DNA of 21,931 bases from a bacterium (GTDB lineage: Bacteria; Zhuqueibacterota; Zhuqueibacteria; Thermofontimicrobiales; Thermofontimicrobiaceae). The DNA is taken from assembly GCA_025453735.1 (NCBI GenBank), contig JALOPY010000002.1, positions 1-21,931 of the forward strand, in the 5' to 3' direction. Position numbers and translations under genes: made by a program. The notes under the pieces were generated by a model. The model was not told the DNA's origin, did not search any database, and saw only the letters and a list, made by a program, of their open reading frames with translations. This document shows positions 1 through 8,050 of this stretch, in pieces (within the stretch, counting starts at the first letter, position 1; each line of letters starts with the position of its first letter).

Positions 1-458
1 TGAACAGTATCCCTCAATTTGTGCCGGATCAGTTTTTTAATTTTATCGTCAATGAAAAAATCCCCATCGTCGCCCATCCGGAGCGCAATCTTGGTTTTCA
101 AAAACGACCGCAGCTTGTTTACGAATATGTCCAGCGTGGCGCATTGATGCAGGTCAACGAAGGCAGCCTCCGGGGACGATACGGCGAAATGGCTGAACTG
201 CTGGCGTTTAAAATGCTCGAACATAATCTTGCGCATTTTATCGCGTCCGATGGACATAAGCCGAACAGCCGGACAGTGACCCTGGCAGAGACGTATGAAA
301 TAATAACTGAAAAATTTGGCAAAGCGCTGGTGAATCAGTTGTTTTATGCGAATCCCGTCAAAGCGATAAAGGGAGAACTGATTGAAACGAACAACCCGGT
401 ACCGATTGAAGGGAATTTAAAGCCTAGTTTTTGGCAGCGGTTGAAACACCTCCGGTAA
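1..458 (+). CDS. CpsB/CapC-type PHP-family tyrosine-protein phosphatase, C-terminal part (5' end outside window)
   Basis: The frame is open from the first base, so this is the C-terminal ~150 residues of a gene starting upstream; an internal GTG at 21 is not a convincing start. The residues match the end of the CpsB/CapC/YwqE family, metal-dependent PHP-fold phosphatases that dephosphorylate the tyrosine kinase controlling capsule or exopolysaccharide export. Visible signatures are AHPER near the start, the QVNEGSLRGRYG stretch (family: QIN..SL.G..G), and FIASDGHKP, equivalent to the family SDAHN metal-ligand motif. The NP..I..GE ending is also typical. A short basic tail (FWQRLKHLR) follows. 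By family knowledge it acts in the cytoplasm, next to a Wzc/CapB-like kinase that might lie upstream. The metal ligands seen here are intact; the N-terminal ones cannot be judged. Confidence 0.85.
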   Translation, partial: NSIPQFVPDQFFNFIVNEKIPIVAHPERNLGFQKRPQLVYEYVQRGALMQVNEGSLRGRYGEMAELLAFKMLEHNLAHFIASDGHKPNSRTVTLAETYEIITEKFGKALVNQLFYANPVKAIKGELIETNNPVPIEGNLKPSFWQRLKHLR

Positions 459-617
459 AATTTGAATTGATTAATTGATTTCAAAATATTACCTAGCTTC
501 AAAAATTACTTACAAACCTGTAATTCTGGTAACAAGCCTATCCATCTTTTTTTTTCTCTGTTTATATAATTATTTTTATTACTAGAAGTTATGTTGGGTC
601 AAATAAATTATATAAGC

Positions 618-632
618 TGGCACAAATATTGT
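618..632 (+). promoter_or_regulatory. sigma-54-type (-24/-12) promoter candidate for the LysM gene
   Basis: TGGCAC (618-623), five bases, then TTGT (629-632), preceded by C. This is the sigma-54 layout (YTGGCAC-N5-TTGC) with correct GG-to-GC spacing and one mismatch in the -12 element (GT for GC). It lies about 80 bp before the ATG at 711. No sigma-70 pair with good spacing was found in the same gap. A chance match is possible. Confidence 0.4.
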
Positions 633-710
633 CTGAGATTAAATACAAATCAACATCGACAATGAAAGGCCAAAGCCATCATCACCGCACTGCACCAGGA
701 GGCAACACCC

Positions 711-1163
711 ATGATAAAATTCATCGTCAAAACCGTGATCGTTTTATTGGCATTGCAATCCGCCATGAATTATCTTCGCAAAGAAGAGATCATCGAGGGA
801 TCGATTGAGATCAACTATCCGGTAGTTCAGCAAAAATTAGTCGGAACTATTCCAGCTAAAAAAATCGCTGCCGGCATTCTGCATTTCACGGCACAAACGA
901 TTCAAGGCGCGATCACCACGGAATTGCGAGCCGAGGAGCGTAGTTCTGTTAATCCAGTTTACCACGAAGAAGTCCCGGCTTATAAAATTGTATATCATGT
1001 CGTAAATGAAGGAGAATCGCTCAATATCCTTTCTCAAAAATACAACATTCATTGGCGGGTGATCCAGAAGGTGAACCGGATGGATGATGCGCAGCCGCTG
1101 TACATCGGACAGGTGTTGAAAATCCCGACACGAAATAAAAATCTCGATCATTACTCAATTTAG
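711..1163 (+). CDS. small membrane-anchored or exported LysM-domain protein
   Basis: This 150-residue protein has an N-terminal hydrophobic segment (about residues 3-20, flanked by Lys and by RKEE) that is either a signal anchor or an uncleaved signal peptide. A polar linker follows, then one LysM domain at about residues 97-141: YHVVNEGESLNILSQKYN, the central KVNRMDD turn, and a closing YIGQVLKIP. LysM domains bind the GlcNAc backbone of peptidoglycan, so the protein probably sits in the periplasm attached to the wall. No catalytic domain is present. The start is supported by AGGAGG at 697-702, 8 bases before the ATG. It stands alone between two gaps of 250-300 bp, with a sigma-54-like promoter upstream. 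Its exact role is unknown. Confidence 0.8.
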   Translation: MIKFIVKTVIVLLALQSAMNYLRKEEIIEGSIEINYPVVQQKLVGTIPAKKIAAGILHFTAQTIQGAITTELRAEERSSVNPVYHEEVPAYKIVYHVVNEGESLNILSQKYNIHWRVIQKVNRMDDAQPLYIGQVLKIPTRNKNLDHYSI

Positions 1164-1198
1164 TAGAATGTCGCGCTGCCAAAGCCAATGCTGGAAAT

Positions 1199-1223
1199 TT
1201 TAATCTTCCATGTTAAGATTAAA
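1199..1223 (+). terminator. hairpin downstream of the LysM gene, possible terminator
   Basis: A perfect 9-bp stem, TTTAATCTT (1199-1207) with AAGATTAAA (1215-1223), and a 7-nt loop begins 36 bp after the LysM stop codon. The stem is AT-rich and has no T-tract on the + strand, so it is a weak intrinsic terminator at best. It directly abuts the larger repeat hairpin at 1224. Confidence 0.35.
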
Positions 1224-1299
1224 GGAGTGCTGGAGTAATGGAGTCTTGGAGCAATGAAAACTCCAGGACTCCAGTACTCCATCACTCCAATACTTCTAA
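1224..1299. repeat. inverted array of 8-bp units (GGAGTNNT / ACTCCANN)
   Basis: Four 8-bp units beginning GGAG (1224-1255: GGAGTGCT, GGAGTAAT, GGAGTCTT, GGAGCAAT) face four to five units of the complementary type (1260-1299: ACTCCAGG, ACTCCAGT, ACTCCATC, ACTCCAAT, ACTTCTAA). The arms 1224-1250 and 1262-1288 are complementary at 24 of 27 positions, with an 11-nt loop, giving a strong hairpin in DNA or RNA. The 8-bp periodicity within each arm is unlike a simple terminator. No T-tract follows. Confidence 0.8.
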
Positions 1300-1405
1300 T
1301 TCTCCCTAAGGAGCCCGGGAAAAGCTCCGCACACTTACTATCTTGCTAACTTCAAAAGTGGGCAAAAAGCCGTTTCAAAAAAGTCAAACCGCCCTAATTT
1401 TTAGC

Positions 1406-1434
1406 TTGCATTTCATAGTTTAAAACTGTATATT
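1406..1434 (+). promoter_or_regulatory. probable sigma-70 promoter of parAB
   Basis: TTGCAT (1406-1411), a 17-bp spacer, and TATATT (1429-1434). The -10 matches consensus at 5 of 6 positions; the -35 is weak. It lies 33 bp before the parA start, leaving a short leader containing the Shine-Dalgarno. Confidence 0.45.
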
Positions 1435-1467
1435 TATGATAATTTTATTGATTATTTGGAGGAGTGA

Positions 1468-2232
1468 ATGGGCAAGATCATTACGATCGCCAACCAGAAA
1501 GGTGGGGTTGGCAAAACCACGACTGCCGTAAATTTATCAGCTTGCCTTGCCGTTGCGGAATATCCTGTATTGCTAATCGATCTTGATCCCCAGGCAAACT
1601 CGACGAGTGGGCTGGGGATCGATGCAAAAAAAGTAAAAAAAAGCATTTATCATGTGCTTATAAAAGGGGCGGATATCGAGGATGTCATTATCAAGACCGA
1701 TCTGCAATATCTGGATTTACTGCCATCGCAATCCGATCTTGTTGGCGCTGAAATCGAACTGGTTTCGGCATTGTCCCGGGAAAAAATTTTAGATAGTATT
1801 TTGCCCAAAATTAAGAATCGTTATAAATATATTTTTATAGATTGTCCACCATCTTTGGGTTTGTTGACGCTCAATGCGATGACAGCGTCTGACTCGGTGC
1901 TGATTCCAATCCAATGTGAATATTATGCGCTGGAAGGACTGAGCCAGTTGCTCAACACCATTCGGCTGGTGCAAAAACACCTGAATACCCGCCTGGAAAT
2001 TGAAGGTGTTGTATTAACGATGTATGACGGTCGTTTGAACTTGTCCAGACAGGTAGCGGAAGATGTGCGTCGATTTTTTGATAAGAAAGTTTACCAGTCA
2101 GTCATCAATCGCAATGTGAGAATCAGCGAAGCGCCGAGTTTTGGTAAGCCAATTATTCTATATGATGCGGTTTCAACAGGGTCTGAAAATTATATGAGTT
2201 TAGCAGAGGAATTCATTAAGAATGTCCAGTAA
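1468..2232 (+). CDS. parA: chromosome-partitioning ATPase ParA (Soj)
   Basis: A 254-residue ParA/Soj ATPase. The deviant Walker A motif KGGVGKTT is at residues 11-18 with its signature Lys11, and the LIDLDPQANST (A') and FIDCPPSLG (Walker B) motifs follow. It has no N-terminal helix-turn-helix, so it is the short chromosomal type rather than the long plasmid type. By family knowledge, ATP-bound dimers coat the nucleoid and are released by ParB, which moves the replication origins apart. The start is supported by GGAGGAG at 1458-1464. It overlaps parB by 11 bp, implying translational coupling. All catalytic motifs are intact. Confidence 0.97.
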   Translation: MGKIITIANQKGGVGKTTTAVNLSACLAVAEYPVLLIDLDPQANSTSGLGIDAKKVKKSIYHVLIKGADIEDVIIKTDLQYLDLLPSQSDLVGAEIELVSALSREKILDSILPKIKNRYKYIFIDCPPSLGLLTLNAMTASDSVLIPIQCEYYALEGLSQLLNTIRLVQKHLNTRLEIEGVVLTMYDGRLNLSRQVAEDVRRFFDKKVYQSVINRNVRISEAPSFGKPIILYDAVSTGSENYMSLAEEFIKNVQ

Positions 2233-3073
2233 ACGGTTGGGAAGAGGTCTGGCAGCACTGATTCCGGATATTGCCGAGGAAGAATCTGAGGAACGGAAAA
2301 GTTCCATTCAACATATTGATGTCTATAAAATCAAACCCAATCCATTTCAACCGCGGGAAAATTTTGATGAGAGCGGGCTGGAGGATTTAAAAAATTCCAT
2401 CGCTGAAAAAGGAATTATTCAGCCGATTACGGTGCGCAGAGTTGACGATGGATTTGAGTTGATTGCCGGGGAACGCCGGCTGCGTTCGGTTTTGGCGCTT
2501 AATATTGGGCACATTCCTGCGTATGTATTGAATGTTGACAGTGATGAAGAGATGCTGGAGCTCTCCCTGATTGAAAATATTCAGCGGGAAGACCTCAATC
2601 CGATTGATATTGCCAGGGCTTATAATAAACTTTTAGTGGATTGCAACTTGACTCAGGAAACAGTAGCAAAGCGAGTTGGCAAGGAGCGTTCTACGGTTGC
2701 CAATTTTTTGCGCCTGTTGAAATTGCCAGGACAAATTCAAGATAGCCTGAAATTCGGCGAAATGAATATGGGGCATGCCCGGGCATTGATTACCATTGAA
2801 GATCAGCAGTTGCAAACAAGTATCTGGAAAAAAATAGTTAAAGATAAAATTTCGGTTCGTGATGTTGAGCGATTGGCAAAACAGGGCAAGAAAAATAATG
2901 GTGCGACCAAAAAGGAAGTGGAAAAGCCGTACTACCTGCTTGAAGCTGAGGAAAAACTCAGGAATTTTTGTGGTACCAATGTGAGAATAAAATCAGGCAA
3001 AAAGGGCGGCGTCATTGAGATTGAATTCTATTCTGATGATGAGCTTGAGCGACTGTTGGAAATAATGAGTTGA
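2222..3073 (+). CDS. parB: chromosome-partitioning protein ParB (Spo0J), CTPase
   Basis: A 283-residue ParB whose start lies inside the end of parA. The N-terminus (SKRLGRGLAALIPD) is the conserved basic peptide that stimulates the ParA ATPase. The N-terminal CTP-binding domain shows GERRLRS at residues 83-89 and ENIQREDLNP at 118-127, the two motifs that contact CTP. A central helix-turn-helix (about 144-167, TQETVAKRVGKERSTVANFLRL) recognises parS. A lysine-rich linker (about 220-230) leads to the C-terminal dimerisation domain. By family knowledge it loads at parS as a CTP-dependent DNA-sliding clamp and builds the partition complex. Length and motifs are normal. Confidence 0.97.
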   Translation: MSSKRLGRGLAALIPDIAEEESEERKSSIQHIDVYKIKPNPFQPRENFDESGLEDLKNSIAEKGIIQPITVRRVDDGFELIAGERRLRSVLALNIGHIPAYVLNVDSDEEMLELSLIENIQREDLNPIDIARAYNKLLVDCNLTQETVAKRVGKERSTVANFLRLLKLPGQIQDSLKFGEMNMGHARALITIEDQQLQTSIWKKIVKDKISVRDVERLAKQGKKNNGATKKEVEKPYYLLEAEEKLRNFCGTNVRIKSGKKGGVIEIEFYSDDELERLLEIMS

Positions 3074-3157
3074 TATTTTAATGAATTTTGCACATGAATT
3101 TTTCTGTAAATTGAGAAACTAAGCAGTATTGTTTACAAAAACTGGCAAGCGATAACA

Positions 3158-4045
3158 ATGAAAAAAAGAATCAACCGAAAACAACACATTTCAATTTTGC
3201 TTATCCCGGATGATTATTCGAATCCGTTTTCGTTTAAAATAAGCATGACGATGGTGAAAGTATTGGCAGTCGTCGCGTCGGTGCTGGTTATTCATATTTT
3301 TGCCGGAGCAGTTGTTTATTACAAATATGCTGTCACGAATCGGTATCGTCATAAATTGGAACGAGAGAATATCAATCTCAAAGAAGATCACCGGAAAATA
3401 ACCTTGCTATATGACAAGGTTGAAGAAATAGTCCAGTACAATTCAAGGCTGCGCACTGCGCTTGAAGTCGATCAGGGATTTGGAAGAAGCGATCGAAAAA
3501 TTTCCCAGGTGATGAATACCTTCCGCAGAAATATTGACCTGGTGCCGGAGCAAGAGGCTACTGAAGAAGTTGTAAAGAATCCCTCGATAAACAAAGGGAA
3601 ACTCGAATTTATTTTTCTTACGCGATCGAAAAGCAATTATCATGAATTTGCTAATAATATCCCAACCTATTTGCCAGTAGAAGGTTTTTTGACAACTGAT
3701 TTTCGCAAAGGCGATTGGTTTCTTCCAAATCATTTGGGGATTGATATCGCTTCGAGCAGAAGCTCTACCATCCATGCTGCGGCTGATGGGGTGGTAATTT
3801 TTGCAAACTGGACAGAGGATCTGGGCAATTTAATTATCCTCTATCATTTTAATGGCTTTTTGACGTTTTATGGACACAATCAAATTCTATTAAAAAAAGA
3901 AAATAGCTTGGTAAAAAAAGGAGAATCCATTGCACTATTAGGAAGTTCAGGACGAAGCACCGCGCCTCATCTCCATTTTGAAGTATGGAAGGAGGGCGTT
4001 CCTGTTGACCCCAAAGAATATTTAGTAACACTGCAGAATAATTAG
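3158..4045 (+). CDS. membrane-anchored LytM/M23-family peptidoglycan endopeptidase
   Basis: A 295-residue type II membrane protein: about 30 cytoplasmic residues, one transmembrane helix (about 32-58), a short coiled-coil (about 62-105), a linker, and a C-terminal M23 (LytM) domain from about 170. The zinc and catalytic residues are all present: H192 and D196 (NHLGIDIA), H240 (FYGHN), and H271/H273 (PHLHFEVW). By family it cleaves peptide cross-links in peptidoglycan, or activates another hydrolase if inactive. Here the full ligand set argues for activity. No good Shine-Dalgarno precedes the ATG, so the start rests on the position of the membrane segment. It lies 84 bp after parB and 135 bp before a bactofilin gene; M23 peptidases and bactofilins are partners in cell-shape control in Helicobacter and relatives. 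Confidence 0.9.
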   Translation: MKKRINRKQHISILLIPDDYSNPFSFKISMTMVKVLAVVASVLVIHIFAGAVVYYKYAVTNRYRHKLERENINLKEDHRKITLLYDKVEEIVQYNSRLRTALEVDQGFGRSDRKISQVMNTFRRNIDLVPEQEATEEVVKNPSINKGKLEFIFLTRSKSNYHEFANNIPTYLPVEGFLTTDFRKGDWFLPNHLGIDIASSRSSTIHAAADGVVIFANWTEDLGNLIILYHFNGFLTFYGHNQILLKKENSLVKKGESIALLGSSGRSTAPHLHFEVWKEGVPVDPKEYLVTLQNN

Positions 4046-4071
4046 GACTGTGAATTAATTAACGTGCTCAT

Positions 4072-4100
4072 TTGATAAAGCAATCTTGCCTTGCTATGAT
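4072..4100 (+). promoter_or_regulatory. extended -10 sigma-70 promoter of the bactofilin gene
   Basis: TTGATA (4072-4077), a 17-bp spacer ending in TGC, and TATGAT (4095-4100). TGN before the -10 makes it an extended -10 promoter. A small inverted repeat (ATGATT/AATCAT, 4096-4110) overlaps the -10 and could be an operator. The bactofilin start at 4181 lies 80 bp downstream. Confidence 0.6.
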
Positions 4101-4180
4101 TAAAAATCATTCATAAATGGGGATGTTATTTAATTTACGTCCCTTAGTGAACAAAGAATTGCATATTATAAGGAGATTCA

Positions 4181-4624
4181 ATGTTGGGAAAGAAGGAAGA
4201 ACAGGCACTTGGCAGATCAGGTGAATTGAATACGATTATCGGCAAAGGGTCTTCGTTAGAAGGAACCTTGAAAGTCGAAAATAGTATTCGAGTTGATGGC
4301 AAAATTAAAGGCCACATAACAACGACAGATTCGTTAGTGATTGGCAAGGAAGGTGATATTGAAGGTGAAATTATTGCCAAAAATGCTGTCATCGGTGGAC
4401 GGGTCCGAGGCAAAATCAACGCGACAGGAAAGATTGTTCTTGAATCAAAAGCTTTCTTTCATGGTGAGATGAAGACATCCAGGCTGGTCATTGATGATGG
4501 AGCCGTATTTGATGGACGTTGTTCAATGCAAAAGGACGGCAAGCTACCTTTCGAGCCTAAGATTGATGAACCAACACTAAAGTCAGATTTAAAAAGCGTG
4601 CAAGGCAAACCCGAGTCAAAGTGA
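4181..4624 (+). CDS. bactofilin (polymer-forming cytoskeletal protein)
   Basis: A 147-residue bactofilin (DUF583). The core (about residues 16-118) has the repeating right-handed beta-helix pattern of short strands with alternating hydrophobic residues and glycine turns, for example TIIGKGSSLEGTLKVENSI, VDGKIKGHI, IGKEGDIEGEI and AVIGGRVRGKI. Short disordered termini flank it: a charged N-terminal peptide of the kind that can touch the membrane, and a Lys/Pro-rich tail. Bactofilins polymerise without nucleotide into cytoplasmic or membrane-attached filaments that position wall enzymes or chromosome-segregation factors. AAGGAG at 4170-4175 supports the start. It has its own promoter and follows parAB and a LytM peptidase, fitting both known roles. 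Confidence 0.93.
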   Translation: MLGKKEEQALGRSGELNTIIGKGSSLEGTLKVENSIRVDGKIKGHITTTDSLVIGKEGDIEGEIIAKNAVIGGRVRGKINATGKIVLESKAFFHGEMKTSRLVIDDGAVFDGRCSMQKDGKLPFEPKIDEPTLKSDLKSVQGKPESK

Positions 4625-4653
4625 TCAAATAGCCTGCTAAAGAATTGTGTTTT

Positions 4654-4738
4654 AAAACCCTCGAGTAGAAAATCAAATTTTACAAAATATATATTTCTGC
4701 TAGAAATATGATGAATAACTATGAGAGGGTTTTTCCTT
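4654..4738 (+). terminator. nested-stem terminator after the bactofilin gene
   Basis: The outer stem AAAACCCTC (4654-4662) pairs with GAGGGTTTT (4725-4733), and an inner stem ATATTTCT (4691-4698) pairs with AGAAATAT (4702-4709) around a 3-nt loop. A T-rich run follows the outer stem immediately. The large distance within the outer stem makes the prediction moderate. Confidence 0.5.
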
Positions 4739-4999
4739 TCTTTTTAACTGCGATTTTTCATTCTATTCAGACTTATCACAAAATATTGTTTTTTATATTT
4801 TCCGCTATTTATTCTCTTCAGCAGTATTTAATAAATAGATAGTTAATACTAAGTTGTTAAAATTTTCATTGAATAGTAATTGTATGAATTTAAAGCACTT
4901 TGCAATTTATATAACTTTTTGTTAATTATTTTAATATATTACAATTAAGTTCAATTTCGATGTTTCTTTAGTTTTTACAAAAATTTAAAAAAACTTTTG

Positions 5000-5028
5000 T
5001 TGACTAAGTCAAAAAAATGTTCTATAAT
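5000..5028 (+). promoter_or_regulatory. near-consensus sigma-70 promoter of the TPR/TolQ/ExbD/AgmX operon
   Basis: TTGACT (5000-5005), exactly 17 bp, then a perfect TATAAT (5023-5028), behind AT-rich DNA that could act as an UP element. The predicted start near 5035 gives a leader of about 60 nt. The genes that follow to 16129 are separated by at most 85 bp, with no terminator seen between them, so it probably drives the whole cluster. Confidence 0.75.
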
Positions 5029-5095
5029 TAGAAGTCAAAGAACTCTCATTTTAAGTTTATGAAAACAGGGAAAGTGTAATATAGATGAGAACATT

Positions 5096-8020
5096 ATGAA
5101 AAGAAAAAACTTTTTGTTCCAGTGTTCGAAAATGCTAATATTATTTCTGCTGCTATTCTCATTCGGGAACATTTTTCTAAGCTTTCCTTCGAGTGCAGAG
5201 ATAACAAAGGATAAAGATGTCACTCAGGTCAATTTCGAAAGTCGATTACGATTTTATCTCGATCTGAAAACGAAACGATTTTTGAAAAAGATGGCTTTAA
5301 AGGAAAAACTATTACTGGAGATGGTTGAGGATGTTACTAGTGAGCTGAAAGCACGAGGCAAGCCAGCGTTACTGAAAGGCGATACCGGATTCGATCTTGT
5401 CGATGAAAAGGTTAATAATATTCTAAGTCAATATAATGACGAAATTAAATCAATCGAGAAAATTATTAGCGAATTAGAGACGTTGGAGCAAACAATCCAA
5501 AAAATCGATGATCTTAAATTGTTGGATGAAATAGATGAAATCAAATATCGCTTATTGAGCGTGCTTGATGATCGAAAATTAACCACCAGCCAGTTGACAA
5601 AACAGCAAATCGCTGATATGATTCAGGAGTACTCCGATGAAATCAACCGGATTTTAAAAATTTATGAGCAGATCGATCTGTTTCAGAAACAGGCAAATGT
5701 CATGGGGGATATCGAGATCGTTAAGCAGTTGGATCGCGAAAAGCAGCGCGTGATCAGAATTCTTGAAGAAAGCCGTATCGCTGGTTCGTCTTCTGACAAA
5801 CTGGTACAAGACTATATGGAAGAGGCAGCCTCTGTTGCAGAAATTTTGAAAAAAATGGACAACATGGTTGAAAACACATCAACCGACAGTTTAGTGAAAT
5901 TGAATATTGATGATGTACGAGAAAAAATTTTTAATACCATAGATGCAAGGATTCTTGACCTTTTCGGATTAGCGCAAAACGACAATTTTAATGAGGTAAC
6001 GATTTCAGAATATTTTAAACAGTGGAAAGCAGAACGCATAACTGAATACCAGGTGAAATTTACAAAATATATCGTCATTCGAGATAATCTAATTAAGACC
6101 GCAAGCTCAGAAGAGTTGCGTGGGATGTGGGAACGTGAAATCAGCAGCGCGCTGCTCAATTATTCCGATGAAAATTATGAACTCGCTGAGATGCAATTCG
6201 AGCAAATCTACAATGGTTATAAGGACTATTACACCAACCTGGATGGTTTATTATTTTTCAGGAGTGAATCAAATTTTGCTAACCAGTATTATGATGCTGC
6301 TCGCGACGGTTACCTTCGTATTATCCAGGAGTACCCGAATTCTCAATATATTGGCAGAGCGTACTTGCGATTAATGGGAATCAGTTATACTTATGGATTG
6401 CACAATGAGTTTTTCAAATATTATAAGAAAGTAAATGACGATTACACGATTGATCGAGAAGACCTGAATAAATCACATTACCTTGCTGGCTACCTCTCCA
6501 TTACTCAGCGAAATTATCAGGATGCGATTGGCGCCCTTGAGAATATTAAAAATAATTCAAAATACTACCTTGCGGCGCAATATTTGCTGGGGATAGTCTT
6601 CACAAATTTAGAAAAGTATAGCCAGGCAAAAAGCACTTTTGAAAATATCATAAATCAGAAAACATACCCCTGGACGGATTTAAATCTGACAATTATCCGC
6701 AATGAATCGTTATTGAAACTGGGGTACCTGCATTATCAGCGCAGTGAATATGACAAGGCGAATTTTTATTTTAACCAGATCTCCATGGGATATGAAAACT
6801 ATGATAAAAGCTTATTAGGGCAAGCCTGGGCAAACGTAAAGACCGGGAAATATGACAATGCTATCGACAAAGTCGATATATTATGTAATAATTATTTGCT
6901 CTCGAATTATACTTATGAAGCGATGGCATTATCGGCGCACTGCAACCGCATCCAAAATCGAACTCCAGACGCATTACGGGAGCTCCGATACGTCTCGAAT
7001 GCAAAGAATGTGCTTGGCAAAATGAATGATTATAATGAGGAACGCACACGAATATTAAAGCAATTAGATGAACTCGAAACATTAGAGGACACCATATTAG
7101 AGCATCAGAATAAAAAGTTATACCCAATGGTTATCAAAACTCGTGATTTGATCAATGAAGCATTAACATCTTTTCGTTACCGGGGGGCGATGAGCAGCCG
7201 GGTGTTGGAAGAGTACAATGACGAGCGCAAAATTCTCATCCGCCAGATTAATGAATTTGAGACCATAATAAAATTCGCGGAAGAACAGGGCAATAAAGCG
7301 ATGCTGGAAAATGCTGTTCGTCAACGAACCAGGTTGATACATGTATTAGAAAAATATCAGTTCGAAAATTCGACTTCTAGCATGAGCTATTTCTTAGATT
7401 ATCCTTTAGCTGCAAAAGAGGGGGGAGTTATCTATCGTCGCGGCATCGTGAATAAATTGGGTGGTGAACTAATTGGTGAAAAACAACGCGTAGAAAAAGA
7501 TTTAGAAGTGATTGCAGGATTGTTAGCGTTGAGCAGCGGCCAATCGAAAATGGATGCAGTCATCGATCTGGAAATATTGGAAGAAGATTTAACAGATTTA
7601 AATAATCAATTGAATAAATTCCAGGTCTGGATGGCGAATCACAAGGTCGATGATTTCAACAGCGATACCGAGTTTTGGGCAAATTTATCTGGTTTTGGAA
7701 TGACCGATATTAATTATGTTTCATTCCGGGAGCGAATTCGACAGATCGGCAGCTATAATAAGAATTTAACGAATATTGAAAGCGTTTTGAAAGAAAAGCA
7801 GAAAGAACTGGAAGAACGAGTGAAGCGTTTTGATACCGAGGTTCGAAAGATCGAAAAAGAAATGGAAAATGAGAAAGTGAGATTAGAGAAATTGGAAAAA
7901 GAGAAATATTTCCAGGATTTATATTTTGAAATAAAAACGCAGGAGATTGAAACCGAGCCAGATGAACGATTAGACGAGATCGATCGCTTATTCAATTTTG
8001 AACGTGGGAAAAAGCAATAA
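5096..8020 (+). CDS. large exported TPR/coiled-coil protein
   Basis: A 974-residue exported protein. The N-terminus has a Sec signal peptide (basic MKRK, a hydrophobic core at about 13-30, probable cleavage after SSA near residue 34). Residues about 45-330 are charged, helical and coiled-coil-like (many DEIDEIK/KIDDLK-type heptads). About 350-660 carry degenerate tetratricopeptide repeats, for example YYDAARDGYLRIIQEYPNSQ near 400. A second helical region and a C-terminal coiled coil (about 880-960, very Glu/Lys rich) follow. No enzyme motif is visible. It most likely works as a periplasmic scaffold. It is first in an operon with a second TPR giant and a TolQ/TolR/TonB-like motor, as TPR proteins are linked to AglRQS motors in Myxococcus. 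No strong Shine-Dalgarno is seen; a four-codon upstream frame stops across its ATG. The precise function is unknown. Confidence 0.8.
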   Translation: MKRKNFLFQCSKMLILFLLLFSFGNIFLSFPSSAEITKDKDVTQVNFESRLRFYLDLKTKRFLKKMALKEKLLLEMVEDVTSELKARGKPALLKGDTGFDLVDEKVNNILSQYNDEIKSIEKIISELETLEQTIQKIDDLKLLDEIDEIKYRLLSVLDDRKLTTSQLTKQQIADMIQEYSDEINRILKIYEQIDLFQKQANVMGDIEIVKQLDREKQRVIRILEESRIAGSSSDKLVQDYMEEAASVAEILKKMDNMVENTSTDSLVKLNIDDVREKIFNTIDARILDLFGLAQNDNFNEVTISEYFKQWKAERITEYQVKFTKYIVIRDNLIKTASSEELRGMWEREISSALLNYSDENYELAEMQFEQIYNGYKDYYTNLDGLLFFRSESNFANQYYDAARDGYLRIIQEYPNSQYIGRAYLRLMGISYTYGLHNEFFKYYKKVNDDYTIDREDLNKSHYLAGYLSITQRNYQDAIGALENIKNNSKYYLAAQYLLGIVFTNLEKYSQAKSTFENIINQKTYPWTDLNLTIIRNESLLKLGYLHYQRSEYDKANFYFNQISMGYENYDKSLLGQAWANVKTGKYDNAIDKVDILCNNYLLSNYTYEAMALSAHCNRIQNRTPDALRELRYVSNAKNVLGKMNDYNEERTRILKQLDELETLEDTILEHQNKKLYPMVIKTRDLINEALTSFRYRGAMSSRVLEEYNDERKILIRQINEFETIIKFAEEQGNKAMLENAVRQRTRLIHVLEKYQFENSTSSMSYFLDYPLAAKEGGVIYRRGIVNKLGGELIGEKQRVEKDLEVIAGLLALSSGQSKMDAVIDLEILEEDLTDLNNQLNKFQVWMANHKVDDFNSDTEFWANLSGFGMTDINYVSFRERIRQIGSYNKNLTNIESVLKEKQKELEERVKRFDTEVRKIEKEMENEKVRLEKLEKEKYFQDLYFEIKTQEIETEPDERLDEIDRLFNFERGKKQ

Positions 8021-8050
8021 ATCAGGAATATTACCTGACAGGGAAAGGGT

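Larger units (their letters stand above)
1164..1467. other. 304-bp gap between the LysM gene and parA
   Basis: It contains a 9-bp hairpin (1199-1223), then an inverted array of 8-bp units (1224-1299), a small GGAGC/GCTCC stem (1310-1329), and a probable parA promoter (1406-1434). No coding potential is seen. No canonical parS palindrome (TGTTTCACGTGAAACA) was found here by eye. Confidence 0.6.
4625..5095. other. 471-bp AT-rich gap upstream of the TPR/TolQ operon
   Basis: It holds a terminator-like nested hairpin (4654-4738), about 260 bp of very AT-rich DNA without recognised features, and a near-consensus promoter (5000-5028). The leader also has two minute reading frames: ATG at 5059 (six codons plus stop) and ATG at 5085, whose TGA stop overlaps the ATG of the 974-aa gene. 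No tRNA or larger ORF is evident. Confidence 0.6.

Noticed and set aside
1224..1299. CRISPR array
   Set aside because: The units are 8 bases long, run in opposite directions, and have no spacers.
1164..1467. parS site near parAB
   Set aside because: No TGTTTCACGTGAAACA-like palindrome was seen by eye in this gap or elsewhere; the GTTTC/GTCAAAC bases near 1375 do not form one.
3443..3775. 110-residue open frame on the minus strand inside the LytM gene
   Set aside because: It lies fully within a gene with conserved catalytic motifs and resembles no protein family; judged a shadow.
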